From Tetracentron sinense (taxonomy: Eukaryota > Streptophyta > Magnoliopsida > Trochodendrales > Trochodendraceae): DNA of 64,000 nucleotides. The notes beneath the pieces are model-generated. The model was not told the origin of the DNA and ran no database searches. It saw only the letters and a list, made by a program, of their open reading frames with translations. The stretch lies in assembly GCA_015143295.1 (NCBI GenBank), contig CM026551.1, positions 11,986,499 through 12,050,498 on the forward strand. The letters run 5' to 3'. This document shows positions 1 through 12,800 of the stretch, piece by piece; position 1 is the stretch's first letter, and the number at the start of each line of letters is the position of its first letter. The translations under genes were made by a program, and so were the position numbers.

Positions 1-944
1 AAAGAACCTAAGTGAACCAAAAAACGAATTATCTCATCCTACCCCTAGCGAACCGGGTTCACTCTAGAGTGGCAAACTGCGATCCCAAATTTGAACCGAG
101 CGAACCAAGGAACCAAGTAACATTGCTCAAAAGTCTCTAATCTTTGATTATCATTCATTAACTAAAAGTTTACAGCAAAAGGGGGCTTTAAATAGGTGAA
201 GCCCTAATTGTAAAAAGACCAAAATAACCAATATATAATAAAAAAAGACTATAATAGCCCAAGCTAATGACATAACTAATAAAATAACTCTCCTAAGTAC
301 TAATCCAGCCCATTGGGTTTTTCCTAACTAATTAAAACCTGTTAAATCAACCCATATATGCAAATAGAACATGCTAAATCAGCTCATTCCCAAATAGAAC
401 CTACTAAATCGGCTCATATGCATACCTTCCCAATGTGGAGCCTTCCTAATACTCTATGTATGCATACGAGGTCTTCAATGCCCCAAGTCATCTATCCAAA
501 GTGACATGGGAGTCTTCATCTTCTTTTTCCTCCTTCGGTAAACCTGAAATTCCTTGGACTCATGGATGTCCGCATCATAGGGACTAGCTACGATTCTATT
601 CCCCTCTTTTCTCCAGCGTTTTTTGCGTATATAGTATGTGATGATGATTGGTTTGATTGCTTATAATTTGAAGTCAATGTGACAAAGAAGCAACTTGGAG
701 AATAATATAACAATTTCTTATGTTATGGGAGTGTCTACTCAAGTTGATGTGCCTATTGAGAATAAAGTACATCATCGAAGACATGCCAACAACGGAAATA
801 GTAACGTTTGCCAGCTCCACAAAAGATGACCACAAAGTGTGTATTGCCATCTTCCAACAGATCTACATACGAGTAATGAAGAATAAGAGACCAGTATTCT
901 GGACAAGGCCCTTGGAAACTTTCTGAAATTCAACACCTCTAAAA

Positions 945-1752
945 AAGGTTGTTAAATCGTAATAGTAAATCGATTCAATTCAAATCATAAATCGATAAAT
1001 TCAATCCGTTTTTTTAATTGTTAAAGATTACTTAATAAATCATAAAATAGGGAATAATCCATTATCCAAAAGACTTTTTTCATATCTATTGGTCAAAGCA
1101 AGTGATGAGCATTTCATTCATACATTATACAAAACGCGAATGAACTCCATAAAACGAAACATAATCCTCAATATCATCAAAAACGAATAAACAAAAGTAA
1201 ACTCATATAATCATGTTCTATGAGATAAAGTATCAAAAAGACTAACAAAATAAACTATCAAGTGCTTCAAGACTCCAACTCCATCCTGTTTCTTCTTCCT
1301 CTTTTCTTCTCTCTTCTTTGTCCCTTTTTTTCCCATTTCAAAGCAACATAGAGAAAATCCTAACAAGGGTTTCGGCATGTCCGTAACTAGAATTTTTCCA
1401 TTTTTTTCTCTTCTTAAAAGACAAAGTACCTTTACAATATTGAAAGAAGAAAAAATATTAAAATAAATATTTTTTAAGTATTGATCTATTAGTTGTTGCT
1501 TTAGTCTCGCTTCTTTTCTTTGCTTTAGATTCACTTTTGTGAATTTGTATATTGTTATTGCTATTTTCATTGCGTTATATGATATTGCATTTACCGATAA
1601 AAAAGCAGAAGTTTCATGCTCGAATCGCATGAATCCTACAAATCGAATGAGATTTAACTCAATTACAATTTCCACCTGCGATTTGAATCTTTTACTTGCA
1701 ATTCAATTCAAATTGTATTTGAATCGCAAATCGCAACAACTTAACAATCATG
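945..1752. mobile_element. Small non-autonomous hAT-like element with 8-bp target duplication
   Basis: The ends read AAGGTTGTTAAATCG on the left and CAACTTAACAATCATG on the right, which are imperfect inverted repeats. Flanks CTCTAAAA (937-944) and CTCTAAAC (1753-1760) match at 7 of 8 bases, the hAT duplication length. Both ends are rich in GAATCG/CGATTC motifs. No coding capacity is seen. Confidence 0.5.
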
Positions 1753-3329
1753 CTCTAAACGTGTAACACGTTAAACAAAACTTTGATCCCAAAAGCATCT
1801 CAGAATTCAAAACTAAAGCATTACCCATAAGCTACACAATATAGCTTTGTTATGGTCCTTTATCACAACAAGAATTAACTCGAATACACAGCAGGTTGGT
1901 CAAACTAAAATCCATCGTACAATATATAATCCTCAGATTCACCAACTTATATGTACCAACATCATCATGAAGTCTTCATACAACAACATTAAATACAACC
2001 TCAATCACATGCCCGAAGGATCTGGGACATAACTAGAATTTTCCAGAAAGTTGGAAATTCAAAAATCTCAAATTAAGGTTTCAAAATAGTGACGAAAAAT
2101 CAATTAAAGATCTAATAAGGTTAATTGAACTTCAATTATCAAATCATAATAAAAAGAAAAGGGTTTTGGTCCAAAACTAAGGTATGATCAAGGTGTAGGT
2201 TAATTTGGGTTTTCTTCAAAACTCAAATCTTAAGCAAACAAAGAGTTTCGGATCAAGGGATCACCTAAAAGGAGAGGTGTGGCAACCTTAGATAGGGATT
2301 CTAAGTTTTGAAACATTGATAAATCTCGAAATCTCCTTTCCATCAAATTTCAGCAAATGAGAACTATTGATGATCGGTGATGAAATCGTACAATCACAAT
2401 ACTCAATAACTAATTTCAGCAATTAGTAGCTATCATGCAAAAATTAAAACTCATTAATTTAGAAAACTATTCATTCAAGAGTAGTGATTAGCCCACCCCG
2501 CATTTGACTGCATAATCAAACGCCTTCTCATTTCATCCCCTTTAACTGTGGTTATGCTTGGTTAAACTTAACCAACTTAAATTTAATATAGTTTTTTCTA
2601 AAAGTCAAGGTTAAATAGATGAACCCTAGGGATGAGTGAACCTTAACCATAGTTAATGGGTGTTAAAAAGGGGGAGGGGACCAATGAGGACCGGCATTTC
2701 GTTACATACTGGAAATGCGCAGTATGTTAAGCATTTTCCATCATTCAAATCTAGCTACAAAGTGGTATAATTGCCTCTATATATTGAGAGTCAAAAGATC
2801 TTTTAGAATCATATACTAAGTCAAACTTAGAAACATAATCCTATCACAAGACTCTTATTCTCTTAACTAATTTAGAGAATGTTCTATTTCTACAAACAGA
2901 GGGACCACACATAAAATACTGCTAATTAAAATAAGCTTCAAATAACTCATCCTGAATTTACTATATATATTAATTCCAAAAATTAATATTTATAGTTTTT
3001 AAAAGAAGGATTCTTAACTAGACTCCTAATTAAAATAAAGACTAAAACTAATGGGATGTCTTTTGACTTTTGACTTAAGCCCAAAGTAACATGTCCCACA
3101 TTAAAAAGAAGAGGATAGCCCATGTTGTTTGTACAACCCAAATATTTAGCTATTGAAAAGGATAACCCCATGTTGTTTGTAAGCCCAAAGTAACTTCTCA
3201 ATACGATTCTGCTCCTCAATCAACAACTTAGATAATGATCACACGCTTTACTTAACAAAATTAGAGGACGCTTATAAGTGAAGGGATAAAGCCTCCTAAG
3301 AGGAAGGGGCCAATGGATAGATTTGTAGC

Positions 3330-5560
3330 TTCAAAACCAGAGGAACGCTTATAAGAAAAAGAAAGGAAAGCAAGCAACAATTGAAGGTGTGTTGAAGAAA
3401 ACTGAACGGGAGAATGTCTGCCAATATGTTGCACAATGGTTTTATCAGACAGGAATATCATTCAATACTGCAAGATTGAAGAGCTTTAAAACAATGATTG
3501 AAGCAGTTGGACAATTTGGACCAGGGATGAAGGCACCAAGTTACCATGAGTTAAGGGTGTCATTCCTTAAGAAGGAAGTGGTGCGCACTAATGAGATGCT
3601 GGAGCCTGTTAAAAAATCATGGGATAAATATGAATGCACAATATTGTCTGATGGTTGGACAAACAAGAAGAATAGGACATTGATAAAAAATTTAGTGAAT
3701 AGTCCTTTTGGCACAGTGTTTTTGGAATCTATAGATGCCTCATCATACATGAAGACAAGGCAAAAGCTTTTTGAGTTGTTGGATTCCTATGTAGAGAAGG
3801 TTGGTGAGCATAAAGTAATCCAGGTTATTACTGATAATGCTTTCATGTATGTACTTGCTGGAAAAATGTTGATGGAGAAAAGACGTCATTTATTTTGGAC
3901 ACCGTGTAAAGCGCATGGTATTGACCTCATGCTTGAGGATATTGGGGAGATTCCTAGAGCGAAGGGGGTATTAGAGAAAGCAATTGGTTTGAGTGGATTT
4001 ATATACAACCATGGATTCATATTGAATTTGATGAGGACACATACTAGTAATAGTGATCTTCTTCGACCGTCCGTCACAATATTTGTAACAGTTTTTCTTA
4101 CCTTACAGAGCATCCACAAAAAGAAAGATGCTTTAAGAAATGTATTCACTTGTGATGAGTATAATAAATTGAAGTGGCTGCATGATGTAAAAGGAAAAAA
4201 AGCCATGGAGACTGTTTTGTCTACTACTTTTTGGAATAACATCGTATATGCAATGAAGATCACAACTCCAGTAGTGCGCGTCTTGAGATTGGTTGATGGG
4301 GAGAAGAAACCCTTTATGGGATACATTTATGAAGCTATCGATAGAGCTAAGGAAGCCATTAAAGAAGCAATGGGTGGCCAACGATATGAGCGGCAGTAAG
4401 TCTTTAATTTGTCTCTTTAATAGTACATGAACATAATTTTTTAAGTATTTTATAATTTTATTAATTAATATAATTGATAATCATTAATATAGGTACAAGC
4501 CAATTTGGAATATCATTGACAGAAATTGGAATGCACAACTTCATCAACCTCTTCATGCAACTGGATATATCCTTAATCGAGAGTTTTATTACAACAATTA
4601 AGATATCGAACCTTGTGAAGAGATTATGAATGGATTGTACGAAGTCATTGAGAGGTTAATTCCAGATTTGGACTTATAAGATAAAATAATAACTAAGTTG
4701 GCAATGTATAAAAATACTGAAGGCCTTTTCAGATGGCCCCTGGCAATCCGACGGAGGACTACAATAACACCAGGTTATTACTTATTAGTCAATTACTTTT
4801 ATTTATTAAGTTTTTACTTTTTAATTAATTTGATGTTTTGGTATTGTTTTCTTACTTCTCATGATTTTATCTAATATAGACAAATTGTGGGGATCTTTTG
4901 GAAGTTCAACCCCTAATTTACAAAAATTAGCTCTACGAATTCTTGGCTTGACTTGTAGTGCAAGTGGTTGTGAGTGTAATTGGAATGTATTTGAGCATGT
5001 GAGTATATTTATATACATGTCTTTTATTTTTATTATATTTATAAGTTACTTATTTTGTAAATTTTACATTAATGATATAAAATTTTCAATTTTATAGATA
5101 CACACAAAAAAGAGGAAAGATTAGAGCAAAAAAAGTTGAATGATTTAGTCTATGTTCGTTATAATCAAAAGTTGGTAGAGCGATTCAATACAAGGGATTC
5201 GTTAGACCCTATCACATTGCGGGATATTGATGAGTACAATGAGTGGCTCATTGGAAGCATGCAAGAACTAGTGCATGAAGATGATGATTTAACATCGGAT
5301 CAAGTTGCTGAGGCTTCTGGAGCAAATGAACAATGCACCCGACATACTAAGTCCATCTCTCACTTGCAAAGGGAAGGTCCAAGTGGAAGCTCGCGAAGAA
5401 TGGTTGAAGAATAACTACTACTTGCGTCAGATGAGACAGATGACAAAGAACTATACATTGATGCGGATAATGATGACTCAAATGGGGGTGACGATGACAT
5501 AGAAAATGAAGCTTTATTATGATGAATCGATGATGATGATGTGATATGAATGATTGTGAT
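3330..5560 (+). pseudogene. Decayed hAT-family transposase with introns, stops and a frameshift
   Basis: The largest open stretch, 3389-4399, encodes a DUF659-type hAT region: a start resembling RENVCQYVAQWFYQTGI, then GPGMKAPSYHELRV, LSDGWTN and HKVIQVITDNA (catalytic core), then WTPCKAHGIDLMLEDI. After an intron-like gap, 4493-4772 continues with YKPIWNIIDRNWNAQL and contains in-frame stops. Stretch 4880-4998 carries the C-terminal dimerisation region (GSSTPNLQKLALRILGLTCS, then CECNWNVFEH). A frameshift at about 5110-5135 precedes LNDLVYVRYNQKL. The N-terminal BED finger is missing. The element is dead, but the order of all parts is preserved. Confidence 0.9.
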
Positions 5561-5729
5561 AGACATTTTATTTTATGTTTTTATGAAATGAGGGTGTGGA
5601 GATACATTGATAATTTAATTTTGATGTAGGTGATGCTGCTTTTAAACTTTATTTAATGTTTTTGTGAAATGTGGGTGTAGAGTTTTGGTCTTTTGGATGT
5701 TATATATAGTAATATATTTGTATATGAGA

Positions 5730-5806
5730 TATATATAATTATATATATATATATATATATTAAATTTATCGCCTAGGGATCGCCTAGACGTCTTGACTAC
5801 ACTACC
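5730..5806. mobile_element. 3' terminal region of the hAT element carrying the 3.3-5.6 kb transposase
   Basis: A run of AT dinucleotides (about 5738-5760) is followed by repeated GCCTAGG/CGCCTAGACG motifs and the end GTCTTGACTACACTACCTG. The complementary end type TAGTGTAGTCAA occurs on the small element at 29772-29970, which suggests that transposase and small element are related. The 5' terminus was not found. Confidence 0.5.
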
Positions 5807-6559
5807 TGATACACACAACTTGTTTACATAAGATATTATTTAAGTAAATGATTTTACTTTCATTTACTTTAGATATTCATATGTAAATAAGGTTATCTCC
5901 CTATTTGAATTTAATAAAAATTATCTTGGATACATATTCTTGAATAATAAAAAGTCAACTTTCCAGTTCAATAACAAAACCCTCTTTTTAGCGCTTTTTA
6001 GGGATTGTCAGAATTTCAACTTTCAAATGATAGTATTTATCAAATATTAAAATTTCATAAATTCTATTACATAAAAAATTACCAAAACTCAAAAGTCTGG
6101 CAAAAAAAAAATCTCATAATTTTGGGTCAAAAAATCAACTAACAATGTAACAATTCAACATAAAAAAACTTATATTAAGCTTAAAATTTAGGGTTGTAAT
6201 TCAATACATTCTTATTTTAAGGTTTTAAAATCTAAGTTATTTTTCTTATACTTAAATAAGTGACTATGTTTTGTATTTTCATACCTTGCATGTACGTCTT
6301 TTTTAACTTATAAAATTATTAACTCTTATATGCATGGTTATAAACATAGTTGGAGGCCTTCATTTAGTTTGTTTTTAGTTTATATTTACACTAAAAGAAG
6401 TTTAATGCAAGGTATCCAAATTTTTCCTTGCGTATCCAAACATTTCTTGGCGTATCCTAAGTTTTTCCGCCGTATCCATCCGATACGGTCCGATATGCCG
6501 ATACGTATCTTGTTTTGGATTTACCGATACAGCACCCTATACCGATATTTTGAAACATG
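5807..6559. mobile_element. 5'-truncated copy of the CATGG-TIR hAT element family
   Basis: The interior resembles 12100-12436 and 48590-49359, including the stretch around TTGTATTTTCATAC and the GCCTTCATTTAGTTTG block. It ends GATATTTTGAAACATG at 6559, the family's right end. The left end is missing and the copy starts where the hAT transposase element stops. Confidence 0.65.
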
Positions 6560-6764
6560 CCAAGAAGTCATTCAATACTAGCAGGAGACTTTTTAGTTTC
6601 AGACCTTATATGCATTTGATAGAAGGAAGCAATGGCATGTCTTAGAAGTAGTGAGTCGCTTAACATAGAGATACACTATACTAAAAGTTCGATTACATAA
6701 ACGGGTAAACGTAAAATTCTATGACACCATTAAATAAATGTATCAACTTAACAACTAAAATAAC

Positions 6765-6867
6765 CTGTCTTTCATAATTGTTTTGAGCTGTTCTCCAGCG
6801 CTGATGCTCATTCTCCAAATCTTCCTTCAACGAAGAAATTTGAATTTCCATTCCCATAATTTGAGAT
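6765..6867 (-). CDS. NUA: NUA window exon 30 (last exon found)
   Basis: One base completes ATA and 34 codons follow, from [16 protein letters not shown] to NNYERQ, with acceptor CTATAG and donor CAG|GTTATT. It matches SQIEAMNIQMSTLKNDLETE and the NYERQ end. The next NUA block (VILLSETIQEL) is not found in the 6.7 kb to the left. Confidence 0.93.
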
Positions 6868-9800
6868 CTATAGCAAGAAGAATGTCGGGATAACTGAAAC
6901 TCAATGGTATGTTCACAATTTAGCAACAAATTGACACGCAATAACCTTACATTTTAATAGAACTATCTTCCTTCAGTCTGGAGATTTCTGCTAATGCAGA
7001 ACCCAGAGCCTCTTCTTTTCCTGCAACTGCAGATGCCACTTCATTGGACTTGGACATATATTCACTTTCAAGTTCAAAGATCCTCTCTCTCAATGAAAGA
7101 AGTTCAGCCTCCAGCGACTTCTTTAATTTGTCTGCCTGTAATAAACAATTGAAAAGAAGAGCATAGGTCAGTATATAACTTGGAGATATTCGTGTAAAAA
7201 TTAGCTTCCAAAGCCGTGTAACACATGAGTATTACCTCAAACTTGAATTCTTCATGAGCAGATTCCATCTGTTTCAATGCAGTTTCATTCACTTGTGCTA
7301 TGCTTTTATACTACCAAACAAAATATAATAACATAAATCAATTTCCCTGAGCAATGAGCATTCAAATAGTAAACCCACTTCAAGATGCAAGGTAGGAACC
7401 TGTAGCATGTGATCCTTGTTAGCTTGTGCTTCCTCTCTTAGTTTTTCCATCTCTTCTTTTGCATTGGACATGTCCAAAGTAATCTATTGCAAGTTTTGAC
7501 CAAAAAAAAAAGGTCAGCTTTTAAACAGACCAGATTGAAACATTAAAACATCCAATATCCATCCAACAGGAAAAGGACAACTTTTTATTTTCCAGACATG
7601 CAAAGGGAGTGACTCCCAACTGATGCTTACTACATTATGAAAATATGGAATATAGATTGCATTTGATAATAGAAACTTTTCATAAAAATCAACAGGGAGA
7701 AATGATTAACAGATACATCCAAAGTAGACAATCATTTCCTATCAACCGGAAGTTAGTAGATTGACAAAAAAATAACTTGAGATGATAAAATACAACACAA
7801 AGAACGAGGGAACAACATGACCAATAGTCCATAGAGCATCCCTGGGGATATGTTGGCAGTAGAACATGAAACTCATGTTAACATAAGACAAATACCAGAT
7901 GCCACACTACAATAAATAAAGATTGAAGCCATTTTCCTACACATGGAGAGTGAGAAAGGAGGGAGAATAGCAAACCGTGGAAAAGTACATGCCAAAAAAT
8001 TTAAATTAACAGAAGAGTGGTCTTTATGATGAAACATTTCACAACTAACTTACACAAATTGGGAACAAATACAAAAAAATGGCAGGGCCAGCACAATATA
8101 AATGATTCTAAATTAGATTTTTTGCGTTCAGGCATGCATGCAAACACTACAAGGGGACTTTGTAGTGTACAGAGGGGATATATTTTGTTCTCCAGAAACA
8201 AGCTTGCTCAGTGGATGACACTAATACAATTTACAAGTCATTTACACAACCAGTTTGGCATTAAAACATGACCATTAACCAAAACCAGTTTGGCAGCAGT
8301 TGTAACCTTTGGAATTTAGAAATCATGCTATTTCAAAATGAATGAGATTTTATGACGGAAGTAACAAATTTAAACATTTTGATGCAAACCATAACCTCCA
8401 CACTTTTGTGTTCTTATTCCTGAGATGATCACCATGTATATGTTCATTCAAAACATAAGATATTGGTGAAAGAGAAACTAGATTGAAACTTTGACAAATA
8501 CTGACCTCATTCGTTGGGTAAGTAGAAGTTCCAACTCCACCTTCCACCTCAGCAACCTGCATTAGCAAAATAAGCAAAAACTAATAATATGAAGCCTGGA
8601 ACAGTTTTTGGCGCAACAACTAGAATAGAGACATGCATCCACAAAAAATTCTCCTTTCAATAAAGTTTAATGGGGCATAGCTGCCTTTTTATCATCCTTA
8701 TTAGAAAGCTACCAGCTAGAATCATCATGCCAAGCAGAGAGAGCATATTCGGAAGAGAACATTTCACTGTCAACTTTATCTGAAGCATTGATTATAAGTA
8801 TAACATTGTTCGAGTAAGGACACCTCTGGTTATCAGTTAAAACTGTTCTGGTATCAGGGAGCAGAGATTGAAATATATGACGATATCGCTATTTCACTTT
8901 CCCAAACGAGACAAATCATTGTTCCTTGAGCGAACATTCTAAGTATCTAATATTGTCTGACACTATATAATTCCGTGCATATTGGCTGAAATGCACACAT
9001 ATCATGACAATGCAAGGTGTGGCTTCAAGCCTTCAAGGTTCTCAGAGGCAGAATTGGAAAGTCAAAATATATATATATATATATATATAATGCAATTTTG
9101 AAGTTCCTTCCAAATATTGATCAACAACAATGAAGATCAACGCATCAACCAAGGGCCAATTCCCAGAAGGAGACCAGAATGATTATTGTGCAAACTTAAG
9201 CTCAACTAGATAAAATTAAAGTACTTCTTGGACAAAGATGATGACCTCAGACATAAGGCATTTTTCATGAGCATTGTAGAGAAAGTGCATTGACCTAAGA
9301 TAAGAAGATTGTTTCCATGGTAGAGGAGGATAAATAACAGAAGTGCTAACAAATAATGGTAGAGTTACAAAGAGTAAATAAAAAGTACTAGAAAATATAC
9401 CTTGTTTTTTGAAGATTTAATATTTACCTCCAAATCAGAGCATCGAGCCTGAAAAACAATGAGTTGATTAAAATAATCGTCTAAGATTACTTTTCTCTTG
9501 ATGGGTAAGCAAGGAATGAACAATTGATGTCATTGTAACAAATATGAAGCCAATTCAGATAAGAGAATAATTTTCCACAGCAGAGTTAAGTTTCAGAGAG
9601 AATACAGACCTCAGCAACTGCCGCCCTAGACTCAGCTGCAGCAACAGCATGCAAAGCACTAGCTAATTCTTTTCCCATTTCTTCTACTTGTCTCATCGCA
9701 TTTTTTATCGTATGTTCCCTGTCAAGTGTCAGAGTCCGGACATTATCCCGTTCTTCTTGAAGTTCTTTCTTAGCATCAGCCCATTCTCTCTGCATGAAAA

Positions 9801-12800
9801 CCACTTAATATCATTACAATCCATGTTCTGATCAGGAAAGAAATTTTGAATTGCCATCATAAGAAAATCAGAATACACTAAAAGAGATCACACAGAGATC
9901 ACCATGTGAGACTGTCATATACTACAGCATCATTCCCGATAATAAGCAGACCTTTCCCATCAAAATGGAAAGCAGGAGGCAGTTTATAGCAGTAACAGAA
10001 ACAGGGAAGAGGAATGTAAGCAAATCAAGCAAAATCAGTCCCTGAACGGACTGGTCAAAGTCTCAATTTAGAATGGAAATTTCATTTGTTGCAGTCAGAT
10101 TTGTCCTCCCGGAACAAATTCATTCTATAATTTATGAATGTGATTGATGATGCATTTATGGTAAATGATACATTTTAATTGCTTTTTAGATTATTTAATT
10201 ATTAAAAAATCAAATCCCTTGAGGCTTACGCCTCATGCCTTAGAGAAGTCGAACGCATCACCTCACATTACGCCATAGCGTTTTAAAACATTGCTTTTAA
10301 TATAAGCCCATCAACTAAACTAATCACAGCTGAAATCACCATCATAATCAGAGTCCTATCTAACTCTATGGTCTTCTTGCGCCATTCTAGAGTAATCCCC
10401 TTATCGCATTTGGAGAACTGACAAAATGCACTTTGAACCTTCATTGAGCTTTGTGCCGGCTCGAACGGTGCAGTCTCAGCAACCGAATAAAATGATAAAT
10501 TATAAGTGAGTCAGATTATTAACAATAATGTGGTTAACTCATCTGAACGTGATATGTGGACCGATACATATGTATCTATGTCTGCTGTAAATCCAAGAGA
10601 TTTGGAATATGTTCATAAATGTCACTCGATGCTTGGGACTGAGCATGTAGTAACCTAACACCATATAAAAGCCAATGTGTGAAATAATTTAACTAGTCTT
10701 TTATGTTTTAATAATTTTTTAACATAAAAGCTTCGAAAAAAGTCTTACACTTTGGAAGTTGGAACTTGGCTCGGATGGCTAAAAACAATTTTTAGCCTTG
10801 ACATGAAAATTTGAATTTTGAGTATTTGGCAATTTAAACTTGAGAATTATTTTAATGAATTAAAATAGGGGTACCCAATAGGGGTGTAAACGAGCTGAGT
10901 TGAGCCGAGCCGGGTGTTGCTCAAGCTCGGCACGTGACATATATATATATATATATAGCTCGTCTCGACGAGCCCTTGAATGTTAGCTTGAGCTCGACTC
11001 GTCTATAGATAATCAAGCTCGAGCCGGCTCACGGGCTTGCACTGTTATTTTAGCCTCATTTACCCTAATTTTAACAAAAAGAATTCAAATCCGAACCCTA
11101 AGAGTTAAACATGCTCATCAGATTCACCCTTAAAAACAAACTAAGAATTGAACATAGTTATTCTCTCACTAATTGAAGAAACATGATATAGAGAATCTAA
11201 AATTTTTTAAAAGATGAAGTTATCATTTGAGTTTTACCTCAACAAAAAATTATATTTAAGTTTCTTAACTTTCATGTGAAAACTAATATTGTTAGGGTAT
11301 TACAAGTAGTCCAGTAAAATTAACCGAGCTGAGCCGAACCAAGCCACTCGTTGCTTGTGTTCGGCTCAGTTAACAAATGAGCTCAATCATTTAGCTTCGC
11401 TCGGCTCAATGAGTTCAAATACCCAACTCAAGCTCGACTCATTTCGAGACGAATCCATGGATCAAAATTTCGATACGTATCAGCCGATACGGGCCGATAC
11501 GTATCGGTTTTTTAGGTACCCGAGACATAGATACGCTGGAATTAAAAAAAAAAATTGTGTATCACAGTCATATCGGTAGTATCGGACATGTTGGTACCGA
11601 TATGGACCGATACTCTCGATACACGTAGTTTGAACAATGTAAAATTTTTTTGGGGTGCCGACCGATACGGTTCATGTATTGGCTCGATACGAACCAATAT
11701 GTGCCTTAAAACTGTACTTTTCATTTTAAGGTGTTTCAAAACACTTCCAAACCCTATTCTCTCCCAAATTTCTTTTATAATCACATTATAAGCTAAAAAC
11801 GACAACTCCATCGTTGAAAAACAAAGATCTCGGCATTTGATTTTGGATTTTAAAAACCTTACCCAAAACTTTGGAGGTATGTAAAAATTAATTCTTCATT
11901 TTACTTCTTTAAATTGATGAAAATAGATTGTAATCAATCCAAAATGAATAGATGAGTTGGTCACAGTGGTGTCATCATGTCGGGGCACCTATAATGTATC
12001 ACTCAACTCAATTCTTGATCCCAAAGTGATAGAGTATGAGCCGGCACGAAACTCAATGTGGTATTGAGCTTCTATCATTTTATGTAATTTATTAAATGTA
12101 AGATTTTAATATCACGATTGTATTTCCTATACTTAATTAAGTAACTATGACTTGTATTTTCATACATATTTATCAGTGCGCACGCCTTTTTTATCTTATA
12201 AAATTTTAAGTCTTATTTGTATGGCTATAAATGTAGTTGTAGGCCTTCATTTAGTTTGTTTTTAGCTTATATTTCTATTAAAAGAGGTTTTATGCGAGGC
12301 ATCCAAGTTTTATCTTGCGTATCCAAGCTTTTTGTAGCGTATCCTGTTTTTTTCCGTAGTATCCAACCGATATGCCGATACGTATCCTATTTTGGACTTA
12401 CCGATACGGCGACTGATACCGATATTTTGAACCATGGACGAATCGAACCGGCTCAGCTCATTGACAACCCCAGTAGTCAATGAGCCAACTCAGCTCATTG
12501 ATATCACCAGTACCCAGCATATGCTTAGAAAACGTTTTATAAAGCTTGAAAGTAAAATTTTTTCTGCTGAACTGTTAGTTGACTTTTTGACCTTGTAAAT
12601 GAAAATATTTTTGAAAACTAAAATGTGAGATTTTTCACCAGACTTATAGCTTTTGGTAATGTTTTGATATAGCTAAGAAAGTTGAAATTTTGACCATCCC
12701 TAGAAAGTAGACTTTGTTCTTGAACTAGAAAGTTGACTTTTTATTATTCAATAATTTGGATTTAAGATATTTTTTATTGAATTCAAATGGGGGTATATCC

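Larger units (their letters stand above)
1..6764 (-). other. Probable 5'-most part of a downstream NUA intron, no exon found
   Basis: The donor after window exon 30 is intact, so this stretch should be intron. I looked for the block after NYERQ on the minus strand and found none. It holds a small hAT-like element (945-1752), a decayed hAT transposase (3330-5806) and a hAT fragment (5807-6559). In 1-936 and 1761-3060 I see only AT-rich unique-looking sequence. Around 3077-3196 there are two direct-repeat pairs (AAGCCCAAAGTAAC and CCCATGTTGTTTGTA). Confidence 0.6.

Noticed and set aside
1211..1675. Minus-strand 154-codon open frame
   Set aside because: It is K/R/E-rich from an AT/CT-biased stretch inside the small element at 945-1752, with no domain or homology I recognise.
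3886..4326. Minus-strand 146-codon open frame
   Set aside because: Antisense shadow of the hAT transposase DUF659 region.
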